From JBCCTX01 sp964468435 (GTDB taxonomy: Bacteria; Bacteroidota; Bacteroidia; J057): a stretch of 64,000 nucleotides of DNA. How positions within the stretch are numbered: the stretch's first letter is position 1; every line of letters begins with the position of its first letter. A model generated the notes under the pieces. The model saw only the letters and a program-made list of their open reading frames with translations. It was not told where the DNA came from and made no database searches. Shown piece by piece: positions 9,785-18,491 of this stretch. The position numbers and the translations under genes are program-made. The DNA lies in assembly GCA_964468435.1 (NCBI GenBank), contig CAYXVE010000019.1, positions 1 to 64,000 on the forward strand. The letters run 5' to 3'.

Positions 9785-10978
9785 TTACAATTCCAAATCC
9801 ACATCCAACTGTTCATGCCAGGGAAGCCCGTATTCATGGAGGTCTTTCATAAAGGGATCGGGATTGAACTCCTCTACATTGAAGACTCCCACACCCGTCC
9901 ATGCTCCCGTGAGCAACATTTTGGCACCTATCATCGCTGGTACTCCCGTAGTGTAGGAAACACCCTGTGTACCCGTCTCTTTATATGCAGCTGCGTGGCT
10001 ACAATTGTTCCACACATAATAGGTTTGTGTCTCACCATCTTTTATACCTCGTATCCGGCATCCGATGGATGTTTCACCTGTGTAGTTTTCCCCCAATTCA
10101 CCAGGATCGGGAAGTACAGCTTTGAGAAATTGAAGGGGGACTATTTCTACCCCTTTATACATCACTGGATCAATCCGTGCCATACCGATATTCTGAACGA
10201 CACGCAGGTGCGTCAAGTATTCTTCTCCAAACGTCATCCAGAAACGAGCTCTCTTGATGGTTGGGAAATGTTTGACCAGTGATTCCAATTCTTCATGGTA
10301 AATCAGATAGGAGCGTTTGGGGCCAATGTTGGGATAAGTAAGATCTTCGTACATTTCATGAGGTTCGGTCTCAATCCATTTCCCATCTTTCCAATATTTG
10401 CCCTTCTGGGTAATCTCCCGGATATTGATCTCGGGATTGAAATTAGTGGCAAAAGCCTTGCCATGATCACCGCCATTGCAGTCTACGATGTCGAGATAGT
10501 GTATTTCGTCAAAGTGATGTTTGGCAGCGTAAGCCGTGAAAACGCCTGTCACACCCGGATCAAATCCACAACCCAGAATGGCTGTAAGACCTTTTTCCCG
10601 GAATCGATCCTGATAGGCCCATTGCCAGCTATATTCAAATTTTGCTTCTTCTTTGGGTTCATAATTGGCAGTGTCCAGATAGTGTACACCTGTGTCGAGG
10701 CAGGCGTCCATGATAGTCAGGTCCTGATAAGGCAGTGCCACGTGTATGACTAGTTCAGGTTGATAAGACCGGATAAGCGAAACCAGTTCTGGAACATTTT
10801 CTGCATCTACCTGAGCAGTTTCGACACGGCCCTGTCCTACGGCTGAGGCTATGTCATCACATTTGGACTTCGTTCTGCTAGCCAGCATAATCCCTGAAAA
10901 GACTTCCGGTAGATCAGCACATTTTTTGGTAACCACTCTTCCTACTCCTCCTGCACCGATGATGAGTACTTTTGACAT
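9785..10978 (-). CDS. Carboxynorspermidine synthase (saccharopine dehydrogenase family)
   Basis: This 397-aa NADPH-dependent enzyme condenses aspartate semialdehyde with putrescine or diaminopropane to give carboxyspermidine or carboxynorspermidine. The Rossmann motif IIGAGGVGRVV opens the protein (residues 5-15). The family is often mislabelled saccharopine dehydrogenase (Lys1), but pairing with nspC just downstream supports the polyamine role. GCGFDPGVTGVF near residue 140 is a conserved family block. It is first in the two-gene operon and divergent from the agmatinase-like gene, with a 188-bp shared regulatory gap. Confidence 0.92.
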   Translation of the reverse strand: MSKVLIIGAGGVGRVVTKKCADLPEVFSGIMLASRTKSKCDDIASAVGQGRVETAQVDAENVPELVSLIRSYQPELVIHVALPYQDLTIMDACLDTGVHYLDTANYEPKEEAKFEYSWQWAYQDRFREKGLTAILGCGFDPGVTGVFTAYAAKHHFDEIHYLDIVDCNGGDHGKAFATNFNPEINIREITQKGKYWKDGKWIETEPHEMYEDLTYPNIGPKRSYLIYHEELESLVKHFPTIKRARFWMTFGEEYLTHLRVVQNIGMARIDPVMYKGVEIVPLQFLKAVLPDPGELGENYTGETSIGCRIRGIKDGETQTYYVWNNCSHAAAYKETGTQGVSYTTGVPAMIGAKMLLTGAWTGVGVFNVEEFNPDPFMKDLHEYGLPWHEQLDVDLEL

Positions 10979-11166
10979 GTTGTAATAGTTGTATAAGTGT
11001 GTTTTTTTTATTGTGTCATTGTCAGATCGTAGTATAATGACAATGTTTTATGCTTGTACGGCGATATGTGTTATGTGTATAAAGTGATTTCATGTTACAA
11101 TTTATCTACAGTATAAAAAGTGAATAAACCTCAACCTTTTCAACTAAAAAAACAAATCCATATCTA

Positions 11167-12234
11167 ATGACAGCGGAACAAAATTCAGATAAGTTTGATC
11201 CAAGTGGTCTAGGGCTGAAAAATGGACGGTTTATAGGGTTGCCATTTGACGAAGAACAATCGGCGGTAGTCGGTATATCAGTTCCTTGGGATATTACAGT
11301 GTCTTATCGCGCTGGTACTTCATCTGGGCCTGATAATGTCCTGGAGGCATCTTCGCAGCTCGATCTGTATCTCCACGATCTGCCTGATATGTGGAAAGCG
11401 GGCATTTATGTAAAGCCTGCTGATGAATATTGGATCCGGCAAAATGCAAAGTTGAGGCCGGAAGCAGAGCAATATATCCGATTTCTGGAATCAGGGGGTG
11501 ATATTGGAAAAGATCCAGCGATGCGACAATGGTTAGAAAAGGCCAATTTCCTGCATTCAGCGCTAAATGATTGGGTGTACCAGCAAAGTAAGCAGTTATT
11601 GCATTCAGGCAAAATGGTGGGTATTATCGGGGGAGAACATAGTGTGCCACTGGGATTCCTGAGGGCTTTGTCTGAGCAGCATGATTCATTTGGAGTATTG
11701 CAGATTGATGCACACATGGATCTGCGGAAAGCTTATGAAGGCTTTCGGTATTCTCATGCATCGATATTTTACCATGCATTACAATTTCCACAGATTACTC
11801 AACTGGTGCAGGTTGGAATTCGCGACATGTGCGATGAAGAAGTGGAAATGGTTCATGATCAACAGGGCCGCATCAGGGTGTTTTGGGATGATGTATTAAA
11901 AGAATGGGCTTTTAAAGGTACAAACTGGCATAAGCAATGTGAAGAAATAATTTCAGGGCTACCTGCCAACGTGTATGTCAGCTTTGACATTGATGGTCTT
12001 AGGCCCGATCTATGTCCCAATACGGGCACGCCTGTACCCGGAGGGTTGAGCTTTTCAGAAGCTATGCATTTGGTGAAAACACTTGTACAAAGCGGACGAA
12101 AGATGATCGGATTTGACCTCTGTGAAGTGGGAGGCATGGGAAACGAATGGGATGGGAATGTGGGAGCACGTGTGTTGTATCGCCTGGCAGCATGGATGAT
12201 CAAAAGCATGGAGATCGAAGCCGGTAATTCGTAG
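11167..12234 (+). CDS. Agmatinase/arginase family ureohydrolase
   Basis: This 355-aa protein is a member of the binuclear-Mn ureohydrolases. The metal ligands are visible: GGEHS at about 157-161, DAHMDL at about 179-184 and SFDIDGL at about 274-280. It is about 50 residues longer than E. coli SpeB, with an extra N-terminal region before the core. Agmatinase makes putrescine from agmatine, and divergence from the carboxyspermidine operon fits supply of that diamine. Formiminoglutamase or another ureohydrolase activity cannot be excluded. Its stop lies inside a long inverted repeat. Confidence 0.85.
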   Translation: MTAEQNSDKFDPSGLGLKNGRFIGLPFDEEQSAVVGISVPWDITVSYRAGTSSGPDNVLEASSQLDLYLHDLPDMWKAGIYVKPADEYWIRQNAKLRPEAEQYIRFLESGGDIGKDPAMRQWLEKANFLHSALNDWVYQQSKQLLHSGKMVGIIGGEHSVPLGFLRALSEQHDSFGVLQIDAHMDLRKAYEGFRYSHASIFYHALQFPQITQLVQVGIRDMCDEEVEMVHDQQGRIRVFWDDVLKEWAFKGTNWHKQCEEIISGLPANVYVSFDIDGLRPDLCPNTGTPVPGGLSFSEAMHLVKTLVQSGRKMIGFDLCEVGGMGNEWDGNVGARVLYRLAAWMIKSMEIEAGNS

Positions 12235-12290
12235 TAAATAAGTCAAGGGGTCAATATGTGATGATTAGTTCAACCGAATTACCGGCAATC
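12220..12290. terminator. Long-loop inverted repeat between converging genes
   Basis: Perfect 12-base arms, GCCGGTAATTCG (12220-12231) and CGAATTACCGGC (12275-12286), enclose a 43-base loop and are followed by AATCTTTTCTC. The left arm overlaps the last codons of the agmatinase-like gene. The repeat lies between that gene and the end of egtD, so a bidirectional terminator is the simplest reading. Confidence 0.45.
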
Positions 12291-12326
12291 TTTTCTCTCA
12301 GATGGAATAGCTATAAGATCGTTTGT

Positions 12327-13268
12327 TTATTTCCTCCAAATGGTATTGACAAAATATTGATCTTTGTCATACAAATGATCTTCTACCTCAAAGCCACAAG
12401 AATGGGCAAGTTGTTCCAATTCGGAGATTGTGTATTTTTTAGAGATCTCGGTATGGGTGTATTCCCATGCATCAAAATGAATGGTTAGTTCAAGCGCTGA
12501 GAGGTAAACTTCCTGCTCTATTTTGCTGACCAGATAGCTTCTTACTTCGCCGGTTTCGATGTTGTAAAACGGGTAGTGCGTAAATTGATCCACGTTAAAG
12601 TCGGCTCCCAGTTCACGATTGATCCTTCGAAGCAGATTCAAGTTGAATTCACGGGTAATACCCTGCGGGTCATCGTATGCTTGTAGGATTACCCTGGGAT
12701 TTTTCCTAAGATCTGCCCCTATGATGATCAGATCTCCTGGATCCATAAATTGATTCATTTTGCACAGAAATGTCCTGGCTTCCATGGCAGAAAAATTCCC
12801 GATATTTCCTCCCATAAATAAGAGGATTTTCCTGAATCCGTTTTCGTGTTGTAACCTGCCTAATGCAGTAAAATAATCACCCACTAACGCATGCACATTT
12901 ACGTCTGGAAGTTCTTCCTGGAGCTCCTGCTCCAATTGGATCAGTACAGAGTTAGAAATATCTATTGGACTATAGCGGAAGGTAGCTTGTTTTGAAGCAT
13001 AGTGCTTAAGCAATATTTTAGTTTTGAGTCCGTCACCTGCTCCCAATTCTATCAAATCAAAAGGGATACCTTTTGATTGAAAGAGATACAACAGGGTATC
13101 TTTGTGGGTTTCCAAAATTTCGTACTCTTTGTTGGTGGGATAGTATACATCCAACTGCATGATCTGCTGAAAAATCCGGCTACCCTCAGCATCATAAAAG
13201 TACTTGGAAAGAAGTTGTTTGGGATAGGACGTAAGTCCTGTCTTGACATCTGTGGCAAAATCTGACAT
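12327..13268 (-). CDS. egtD: L-histidine N-alpha-methyltransferase (EgtD)
   Basis: EgtD trimethylates histidine to hercynine using three SAM, the first step of ergothioneine synthesis. I chose ATG 13268 (MSDFATDVKTGL), giving 313 aa, close to the family length of about 320. An upstream in-frame Met at 13376 would add 36 unconserved residues. The SAM site IELGAGDGLKTKILL and the substrate-facing block FMGGNIGNF are seen. egtB lies just upstream on the same strand, but a 317-bp gap with a stem-loop separates them, so they may be separate transcripts. Confidence 0.93.
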   Translation of the reverse strand: MSDFATDVKTGLTSYPKQLLSKYFYDAEGSRIFQQIMQLDVYYPTNKEYEILETHKDTLLYLFQSKGIPFDLIELGAGDGLKTKILLKHYASKQATFRYSPIDISNSVLIQLEQELQEELPDVNVHALVGDYFTALGRLQHENGFRKILLFMGGNIGNFSAMEARTFLCKMNQFMDPGDLIIIGADLRKNPRVILQAYDDPQGITREFNLNLLRRINRELGADFNVDQFTHYPFYNIETGEVRSYLVSKIEQEVYLSALELTIHFDAWEYTHTEISKKYTISELEQLAHSCGFEVEDHLYDKDQYFVNTIWRK

Positions 13269-13585
13269 AAATTGATGAAATAAATTATTTAAACATTGCG
13301 ATTTCAATAACCTATGAAATAATGAGCGATTGGAGAATACATATAGATCATTTATGAACAGTACGTTCATCTGCAATCCATGATATCCTCAATTTGTAGT
13401 GAGAAAAATGGTTTGAATAATATTGTTTGATAGTGATATTTAGTAGTGATTGAATTATTGTTTCAGAAAATGATTCTGTAAAGAAGCAGTTGGCTGAACC
13501 TAGTTACAATAGACTCTGAATCAACAACAAAACAAAAGTACTTGGAACCTAGAGGAAGTCGACTTTTGATACTTCCTCTAAGAGA
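13269..13585. other. egtB-egtD intergenic region
   Basis: This 317-bp AT-rich gap has no supported gene. It holds the first copy of the AGAGGAAGTC stem-loop (13550-13580), right after the egtB stop. The part nearest egtD must carry that gene's promoter if the stem-loop ends egtB transcription; TTG (13296-13298) and TAATTTAT on the minus strand, 17 bases apart, is a weak candidate. Confidence 0.4.
13550..13580. terminator. AGAGGAAGTC-type stem-loop, copy 1
   Basis: A perfect 10-bp stem, TAGAGGAAGT (13550-13559) and ACTTCCTCTA (13571-13580), encloses an 11-base loop. It begins 5 bases beyond the egtB stop codon. Near-identical copies at 47111-47139 and 61683-61709 also follow stop codons directly. 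The loop core ACTTTTGA is shared with copy 2. Confidence 0.65.
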
Positions 13586-14740
13586 TTATTCTGCTAAGCG
13601 TATTCCTGAGTACTGCCATCTTTTGTCAGGATGAAAAAAGTTGCGATAGGTAGGTCTGGCATGACCTTCAGGGGTCGCTACGGAACTCCCTCTTAATACC
13701 ATCTGACTGACCATGAATTTACCATTATACTCTCCAATGGCACCCGGTGCTTTCTGGAAGCGTGGATAGGGTAGATAAGCACTACCAGTCCATTCCCAGG
13801 TTTTCCCATGTGGGAAGTGTTGGTGAGCGGCTTCCCATTCAAACTCTGTAGGGAGTCTTTTACCAGCCCAACTAGCAAATGCATCTGCTTCATAATAACT
13901 GATATGCGTCAGAGGTGCATCTGGATTGACAGGCTGTAGGCCATTCATCGTAAATACATGCCATTGGTCATCTATTTTGTGCCAGTACTCGGGAGCCTCT
14001 ATTCTCTCTTTTTTCACCCATTCCCATCCTTCCATTAGCCAGTAGCGGAAATCCTCATATCCCCCCGCTTCCATAAATTCCAGATATTCTCCTACAGTCA
14101 CCAACTTGTTTCGTATCTGGAAATCTTCCAGTAAAACCTGATGTCTGGCCAGCTCATTGTCAAAGCAGAATCCATCTCCTTCAAATCCCATTTCATAAAT
14201 ACCACCTGGAATGGAAATATAGGACACTTCCTGCATTTCAGCTGCAGGCTCAATCCATTGTTTGTTATAAACGGGAAACAGTGGATTTTGGGCAAATATG
14301 TATTTGATATCAGTGAGTAGTAATTCCTGGTGCTGCTGTTCGTGATTAAGACCTAATATCAGGAGCTCCGCCAATTCCTCCGTGACTCCTCCATTGTTGA
14401 GAAGACCCTCCATCTGCTGGTCTACATACTTGCGATATGCATAAATATCTTCTGTATAGGGTCTGATTAGGTTTCCCCGGAGGTCTCGTTTGACACGCTC
14501 ACCTTCGTGTTCATAGTAGCTGTTAAAAAGGTAGCCGTAGCGTTCGTGGTAAGGATGATAATCCTTTTTCCGCTCTTTGAGCAGAAAGGTCTCAAAAAAC
14601 CAGGTAGAATGTGCCAGATGCCATTTAGGCGGACTAACATCTACGACAGGTTGAGCTGCATAGTCGCCAGCATTCAATGGTTGGCATATATTTTCACTGT
14701 GTGATCTTACACGATGGTACTTCTCAAGTAATTCTTGCAT
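13586..14740 (-). CDS. egtB: Hercynine oxygenase / sulfoxide synthase EgtB
   Basis: This 384-aa non-heme iron enzyme forms the C-S bond of ergothioneine by joining hercynine to cysteine or gamma-glutamylcysteine with O2. An N-terminal DinB_2 domain holds the iron triad: His44 in HLAHS, then His133 and/or His137 in HEQQHQE. A C-terminal FGE-sulfatase domain ends with the typical YSGIRLAE. Its partner egtD follows downstream. egtA, egtC and egtE are absent here, as is common where cysteine is the direct sulfur donor or the lyase is encoded elsewhere. The thiol substrate cannot be set from sequence. Confidence 0.93.
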   Translation of the reverse strand: MQELLEKYHRVRSHSENICQPLNAGDYAAQPVVDVSPPKWHLAHSTWFFETFLLKERKKDYHPYHERYGYLFNSYYEHEGERVKRDLRGNLIRPYTEDIYAYRKYVDQQMEGLLNNGGVTEELAELLILGLNHEQQHQELLLTDIKYIFAQNPLFPVYNKQWIEPAAEMQEVSYISIPGGIYEMGFEGDGFCFDNELARHQVLLEDFQIRNKLVTVGEYLEFMEAGGYEDFRYWLMEGWEWVKKERIEAPEYWHKIDDQWHVFTMNGLQPVNPDAPLTHISYYEADAFASWAGKRLPTEFEWEAAHQHFPHGKTWEWTGSAYLPYPRFQKAPGAIGEYNGKFMVSQMVLRGSSVATPEGHARPTYRNFFHPDKRWQYSGIRLAE

Positions 14741-14761
14741 GTAGAAGTAAAATGTTGAAAG

Positions 14762-15158
14762 TTAAATTTCGGATAAATATTGATAGACAAATTTAATGGC
14801 CATGGCTCCTTTACCCACTGCAGAAGCAACTCGGTTCACAAACCCGGCTCGCACATCTCCTGCCGCAAATATACCTGTTTGGCAGATTTCAAGGAGAAAG
14901 GGCTTGCGGCCTAATTTCCATTTGACCAAACTTTCCTAACGCAACATTCTTTTCGAGTTTGACGACCCATTCCTCGTCCACGCACATTACCATATGATCG
15001 ATGGGATCACCTTTTTCAAAGATAAGCTCTCCCTTATTGTAGATTTGAAATTCTGATTGATCTATCAGCCACTGAAGCTCATCCGATGAGATACCCTTAA
15101 AAAGTTCAAATTCCATGACCCTTTCCAGCAGACCGGATTTATCTCGATGTATTTGCAT
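14762..15158 (-). pseudogene. Deleted cyclic-nucleotide-binding / thioredoxin reductase fusion
   Basis: The 5' part (15158 to about 14912) encodes the N-terminus of a cNMP-binding domain, with MEFELFKGISSDELQWL and FEKGDPIDHMVM. It then joins, in another frame, the very C-terminus of a thioredoxin-reductase-like FAD enzyme: KPFLLEICQTGIFAAGDVR and RVASAVGKGAMAIKF, ending YQYLSEI at the stop 14762. Intact fusions of this kind are about 550 aa, so some 1.2 kb (the rest of the cNMP domain plus most of the FAD/NAD domains) has been lost. The CxxC redox site is gone, so no reductase activity is possible. Confidence 0.85.
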
Positions 15159-15249
15159 GAAACTACAAGATATGTCTTCTATATTACTTACAAAAATCTT
15201 ATTATGTTTTTATGACACATGACGTGCAGATGACATGACTTCTTAGATT

Positions 15250-16029
15250 ATGAACACAATTGCATTAATCACAGATTTTGGACAACAGGATGGATACGTA
15301 GGGATTATGAAAGGAGTGATCAGGCAGATCAATCAGCGGGCAGATATCATCGATATTTCGCATGATATCCCCCCACAAGATACGCTAGCAGCTGCGTTTG
15401 TATTGTGGAATGCCTACAAATACTTTCCGGAGCAAACGATTTTTGTGTGCGTCGTAGACCCTGGTGTTGGTTCTGATAGAGATATCATACTGATCAAGTC
15501 TAACAAGTATCTATTTCTGGCACCTGACAATGGACTCCTGGATTACGTGATGAGCGATTTTTCTGATGAAATGGAGGTTTACAGATTGAATAATGCAGCG
15601 TATTTCTTGCCAGAGGTAAGCAGCACCTTTCATGGGCGGGACATATTCTCCCCAGTAGCTGCACATCTTTCCAGGGGGGAACATGCACTTACATTAGGTG
15701 AACGTATTCATGCTCAAATTCCCCAATCCCCTTTTTATAAAATAACTCATACGGGTAATTTCTCGGGTGTCGTTATATATATCGATACGTTTGGAAATAT
15801 GATCACCTCCCTTGAATTGCCTCGTGGAGTAAAAGGAACTGCCAGTATCAAGAAAAATGAGATTGCTATTACTTCCACCTATTCATTGAGTCCTCCAGGA
15901 GAGCTGATAGCATTGAGGGGAAGCCACGGATTACTGGAACTAGCCGTCAATCAGGGGAGTGCTGCGCAGATCTTGAAGGTAAATTATGGAGAGTCTGTAA
16001 ATGTATATGTAAATGCCATTCATGACTGA
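15250..16029 (+). CDS. SAM hydrolase (DUF62 / S-adenosyl-L-methionine hydroxide adenosyltransferase)
   Basis: This 259-aa protein belongs to the DUF62 family, related to fluorinase and chlorinase, which splits SAM into adenosine and methionine using water. Visible family blocks are ITDFGQQDGYVGIMKG at the N-terminus, VDPGVGSDRD at about 75-84, APDNGLL at about 94-100 and TFHGRDIFSPVAAHL at about 127-141. The family keeps a D-R-H activation triad, which maps to these blocks. The gene is divergent from the deleted reductase and 90 bp before galE on the same strand, with no clear functional link. Confidence 0.88.
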   Translation: MNTIALITDFGQQDGYVGIMKGVIRQINQRADIIDISHDIPPQDTLAAAFVLWNAYKYFPEQTIFVCVVDPGVGSDRDIILIKSNKYLFLAPDNGLLDYVMSDFSDEMEVYRLNNAAYFLPEVSSTFHGRDIFSPVAAHLSRGEHALTLGERIHAQIPQSPFYKITHTGNFSGVVIYIDTFGNMITSLELPRGVKGTASIKKNEIAITSTYSLSPPGELIALRGSHGLLELAVNQGSAAQILKVNYGESVNVYVNAIHD

Positions 16030-16097
16030 AATAAAATGCTTCAATCATGAACTTAGTAAACTCAAACCTGTATTATCTATTTTGAACTTTAATATTT

Positions 16098-16105
16098 TAT
16101 ATTTG
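16098..16105 (+). promoter_or_regulatory. Bacteroidota -7 element before galE
   Basis: TATATTTG matches the Bacteroidota -7 consensus TAnnTTTG exactly and lies 14 bases before the galE start. A TTTG at 16081 is too close (13 bases) to be a usual -33 box, so only the -7 half is convincing. Confidence 0.35.
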
Positions 16106-16119
16106 AACAAAACTTTAAT

Positions 16120-17163
16120 ATGTCTACTATACTCATAACAGGTGGTATGGGCTATATCGGCTCTCATACCCTGATAGAACTGCTCAAATCCAGTACATAT
16201 AAAGCTGTCTCGATAGATAACTGCGTTAATTCTTCGATCGAAACACAGGACCGAATCGAACAAATTACAGGTATTAGGGTCCCCAATCACAATATCGATC
16301 TGGTAGATCAGGTTGCTGTAGAGGAGGTTTTCAATCAGTATCCCGACATCGATGGCGTAATCCATTTTGCTGCACTTAAGGCCGTAGGTGAATCTGTCGC
16401 ACAACCCTTGAGATACTATCGCAACAATTTTCTTTCCCTGATCAATGTGCTGGAATGCTGCCAGAAGTTTAAGGTTAGGAATGTTATATTCTCTTCCTCT
16501 TGCACGGTATATGGTGAAATCGACAAGCTCCCGGTAAATGAGCAAACACCGCTTTCAAGAGCTGCTTCTCCTTACGGAAATACAAAGCTGGTCGGCGAGG
16601 AAATTATCAGAGACTTTATTCATGCATCTGAAGGGCAAAGAGCTATTGCCCTGCGATATTTTAATCCCGTCGGTGCACATGAGTCGGGACTCAATGGAGA
16701 AGATCCTATCAACCGTCCCAATAACCTGGTACCTGTCATTACCCAGGCTGCTTCAGGAATTATTCCACAATTGACCGTTTTTGGAGGAGATTACCCTACT
16801 AGAGACGGCTCCTGTATCAGGGATTATATTCATGTAACAGACATCGCGAATGCACATGTCAAAGCCGTTGACTATCTGATAAGCAACAAAAATGAATCTG
16901 ATTATGAGGTGTTTAACCTCGGATCTGGTGAAGGTGTAACAGTCCTGGAGGCGATTCATGCTTTTGAAAAAGTAACAGGTCAGAAGCTTAGTTATGTTGT
17001 TGGCGATAGAAGGCCTGGAGATGTGACAGCCATTTATAGCGACAGCAGTTTGGCAAAGGAAAAACTAGGATGGGAAGCACAGCGAGGTATAGAGGATATG
17101 ATGGCTTCTGCTTGGAAATGGCAATTACAAATCAATGAGAAGCGGCTGTCTCACCAGCAGTAG
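16120..17163 (+). CDS. galE: UDP-glucose 4-epimerase
   Basis: GalE interconverts UDP-glucose and UDP-galactose, feeding surface glycans or galactose use. The 347-aa protein has the NAD-binding GGMGYIGSH at residues 7-15 and the short-chain dehydrogenase active site Y152-GNT-K156, with SSSCTVYG just before it. The C-terminal blocks VFNLGSGEG and DRRPGDVT are typical. It is full length (E. coli GalE is 338 aa). A small 7-bp hairpin (17181-17196) follows the stop. Confidence 0.95.
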   Translation: MSTILITGGMGYIGSHTLIELLKSSTYKAVSIDNCVNSSIETQDRIEQITGIRVPNHNIDLVDQVAVEEVFNQYPDIDGVIHFAALKAVGESVAQPLRYYRNNFLSLINVLECCQKFKVRNVIFSSSCTVYGEIDKLPVNEQTPLSRAASPYGNTKLVGEEIIRDFIHASEGQRAIALRYFNPVGAHESGLNGEDPINRPNNLVPVITQAASGIIPQLTVFGGDYPTRDGSCIRDYIHVTDIANAHVKAVDYLISNKNESDYEVFNLGSGEGVTVLEAIHAFEKVTGQKLSYVVGDRRPGDVTAIYSDSSLAKEKLGWEAQRGIEDMMASAWKWQLQINEKRLSHQQ

Positions 17164-17180
17164 TGCTCAAAATTGCTAGA

Positions 17181-17205
17181 ATCAAACACGTTTGATCATT
17201 TCTTT
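17181..17205 (+). terminator. Weak hairpin after galE
   Basis: ATCAAAC and GTTTGAT form a 7-bp stem around AC at 17181-17196, followed by CATTTCTTTAT. It starts 18 bases after the galE stop. The stem is AT-rich and the U-tract is interrupted, so termination here is only possible. Confidence 0.35.
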
Positions 17206-17277
17206 ATATCCTGGTCTGTTTTTGAGATTCTGTTATTAAACGTATAGGGGCTATATACCGTCACAACTATAAACTCC

Positions 17278-18114
17278 TTGATGAAAGCTTCTATTTTCAG
17301 TCAAATGATGCTTCTGGCATGCATCATATTAACATTTTCCTGTAGCAGCGATCCACTAGTTGTAGACCATGAAGTGTCCTCAGCTGTGGATTATGCTCAT
17401 TTGCAACAGGAATTCAATCAGATAGCATTGATGTTTCACTATGGCGCCATCATGAGTGATGGTTTGAACCAACCTATTGAAATGAGTGGTCTGCTATCCT
17501 TGTGCTCAACCATAAGCGTGGAGGCTCAGGATAGAGATTCAGCAAGGATGATCATTGATTTTGGAGCATCCTGTAAATGTGTGGATGGAAAAATCCGCTC
17601 TGGAATGCTGGAAGGAGTATTTCACAGAAAATGGAACGAACCTGAAGCAATGGCTTACATCAAGCCTTTGGGATACCGCGTAGCAACCGCTGAAGGAGAT
17701 ACGCTGGATTTTGACTTTGAACAAAACCTACATAAAGTGCCGGGTACTGTAAGTGATGACTATCGCATGCTAAATCATGTAATAGGTGCCAGTGTCAAAG
17801 CTGATGATAAAGTCATCATCTGGGAAGCAAACCAGGAGATTACATGGATTTTGGGTCAGCAAACCCATGAGATAGAAGATGACATGTTTCATATTTCGGG
17901 TAGCTCAAGTGGTAAAGCAAGAAACGACATTCCCTTTCAAGTATCGATGCTTCAGCCCCTTGAAATATCACTCAGTTGCCCTCATACGTTGAGTGGAGTC
18001 ATCGCATTTACCCCTGAAAAAAAGCAAACCAGGATTGTAGACTTCGGAAAGGGGAGTTGCGACACGAGAGCTGTAGTAGAAATTGCCGGGTTTACACGCA
18101 GTATTAGCTGGTGA
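17278..18114 (+). CDS. Predicted lipoprotein, unknown function
   Basis: I do not recognise this 278-aa protein. A type II signal peptide ends in the lipobox LTFSC (Cys22), so it should be lipidated and reach the periplasm or outer membrane. Four later cysteines (in LCS, ASCKC, LSCPH and GSCDT) could form disulfides. The C-terminus, which reads TRIVDFGKGSCDTRAVVEI, echoes the middle block ARMIIDFGASCKCVDGKI, hinting at an internal duplication. The gene stands between galE and a short decayed stretch, with no operon partner. Confidence 0.7.
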   Translation: MMKASIFSQMMLLACIILTFSCSSDPLVVDHEVSSAVDYAHLQQEFNQIALMFHYGAIMSDGLNQPIEMSGLLSLCSTISVEAQDRDSARMIIDFGASCKCVDGKIRSGMLEGVFHRKWNEPEAMAYIKPLGYRVATAEGDTLDFDFEQNLHKVPGTVSDDYRMLNHVIGASVKADDKVIIWEANQEITWILGQQTHEIEDDMFHISGSSSGKARNDIPFQVSMLQPLEISLSCPHTLSGVIAFTPEKKQTRIVDFGKGSCDTRAVVEIAGFTRSISW

Positions 18115-18487
18115 TTACCAGGCTCCAGCTAGTTCTATTTGTGGTTGACCATGACCCCTTGTTCCATCTAGTAAGGTAAGCTGCAAGGGTTGAGATTCCT
18201 GTGGAACATCCTTCCAGTTATGAGCAATTAATCCAAGATCACAAGGATAAAAAGACTGAAAATCTTATTGATGAGCAAGCTTTTCAAACAGTGTGAGATA
18301 AAGCACTGATCAATGAAACAGGGTCCCTGGATGATGGCGAAAAATCCGTATGAAAAAATACACAGGTGAGTATGATTTCAATACAAGTTGGTATTTTTCC
18401 CCAAACGATAGACCCATTGCAAGTAAGCATCAGACCTTGCAGGATCTTTCCTTAGGATTTGGAGCAGCCATATTTCTGCTAGAATGA
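18115..18487. pseudogene. Short gene remnants
   Basis: No intact gene fits here. On the minus strand 18115-18261 is open for 48 codons and ends in a protein-like tail (AHNWKDVPQESQ ... QIELAGAW) one base after the preceding gene's stop. On the plus strand 18350-18487 is a 45-codon ORF (MKKYTGEYDFNTSWYF) ending just before the DUF1028 gene's stop. Neither has a recognisable family. Given other decayed genes nearby, I read the stretch as debris, but the short ORFs could be real. Confidence 0.3.
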
Positions 18488-18491
18488 TAGA

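Noticed and set aside
10295..10753. 152-aa ORF opposite the carboxynorspermidine synthase
   Set aside because: It is antisense to a conserved enzyme with no independent evidence.
9785..10978. Lysine-pathway saccharopine dehydrogenase
   Set aside because: The fold agrees, but the direct partner nspC makes carboxynorspermidine synthase the better call.
13269..13376. N-terminal extension of egtD from ATG 13376
   Set aside because: The 36 extra residues are not family-like; ATG 13268 gives the normal EgtD start and length.
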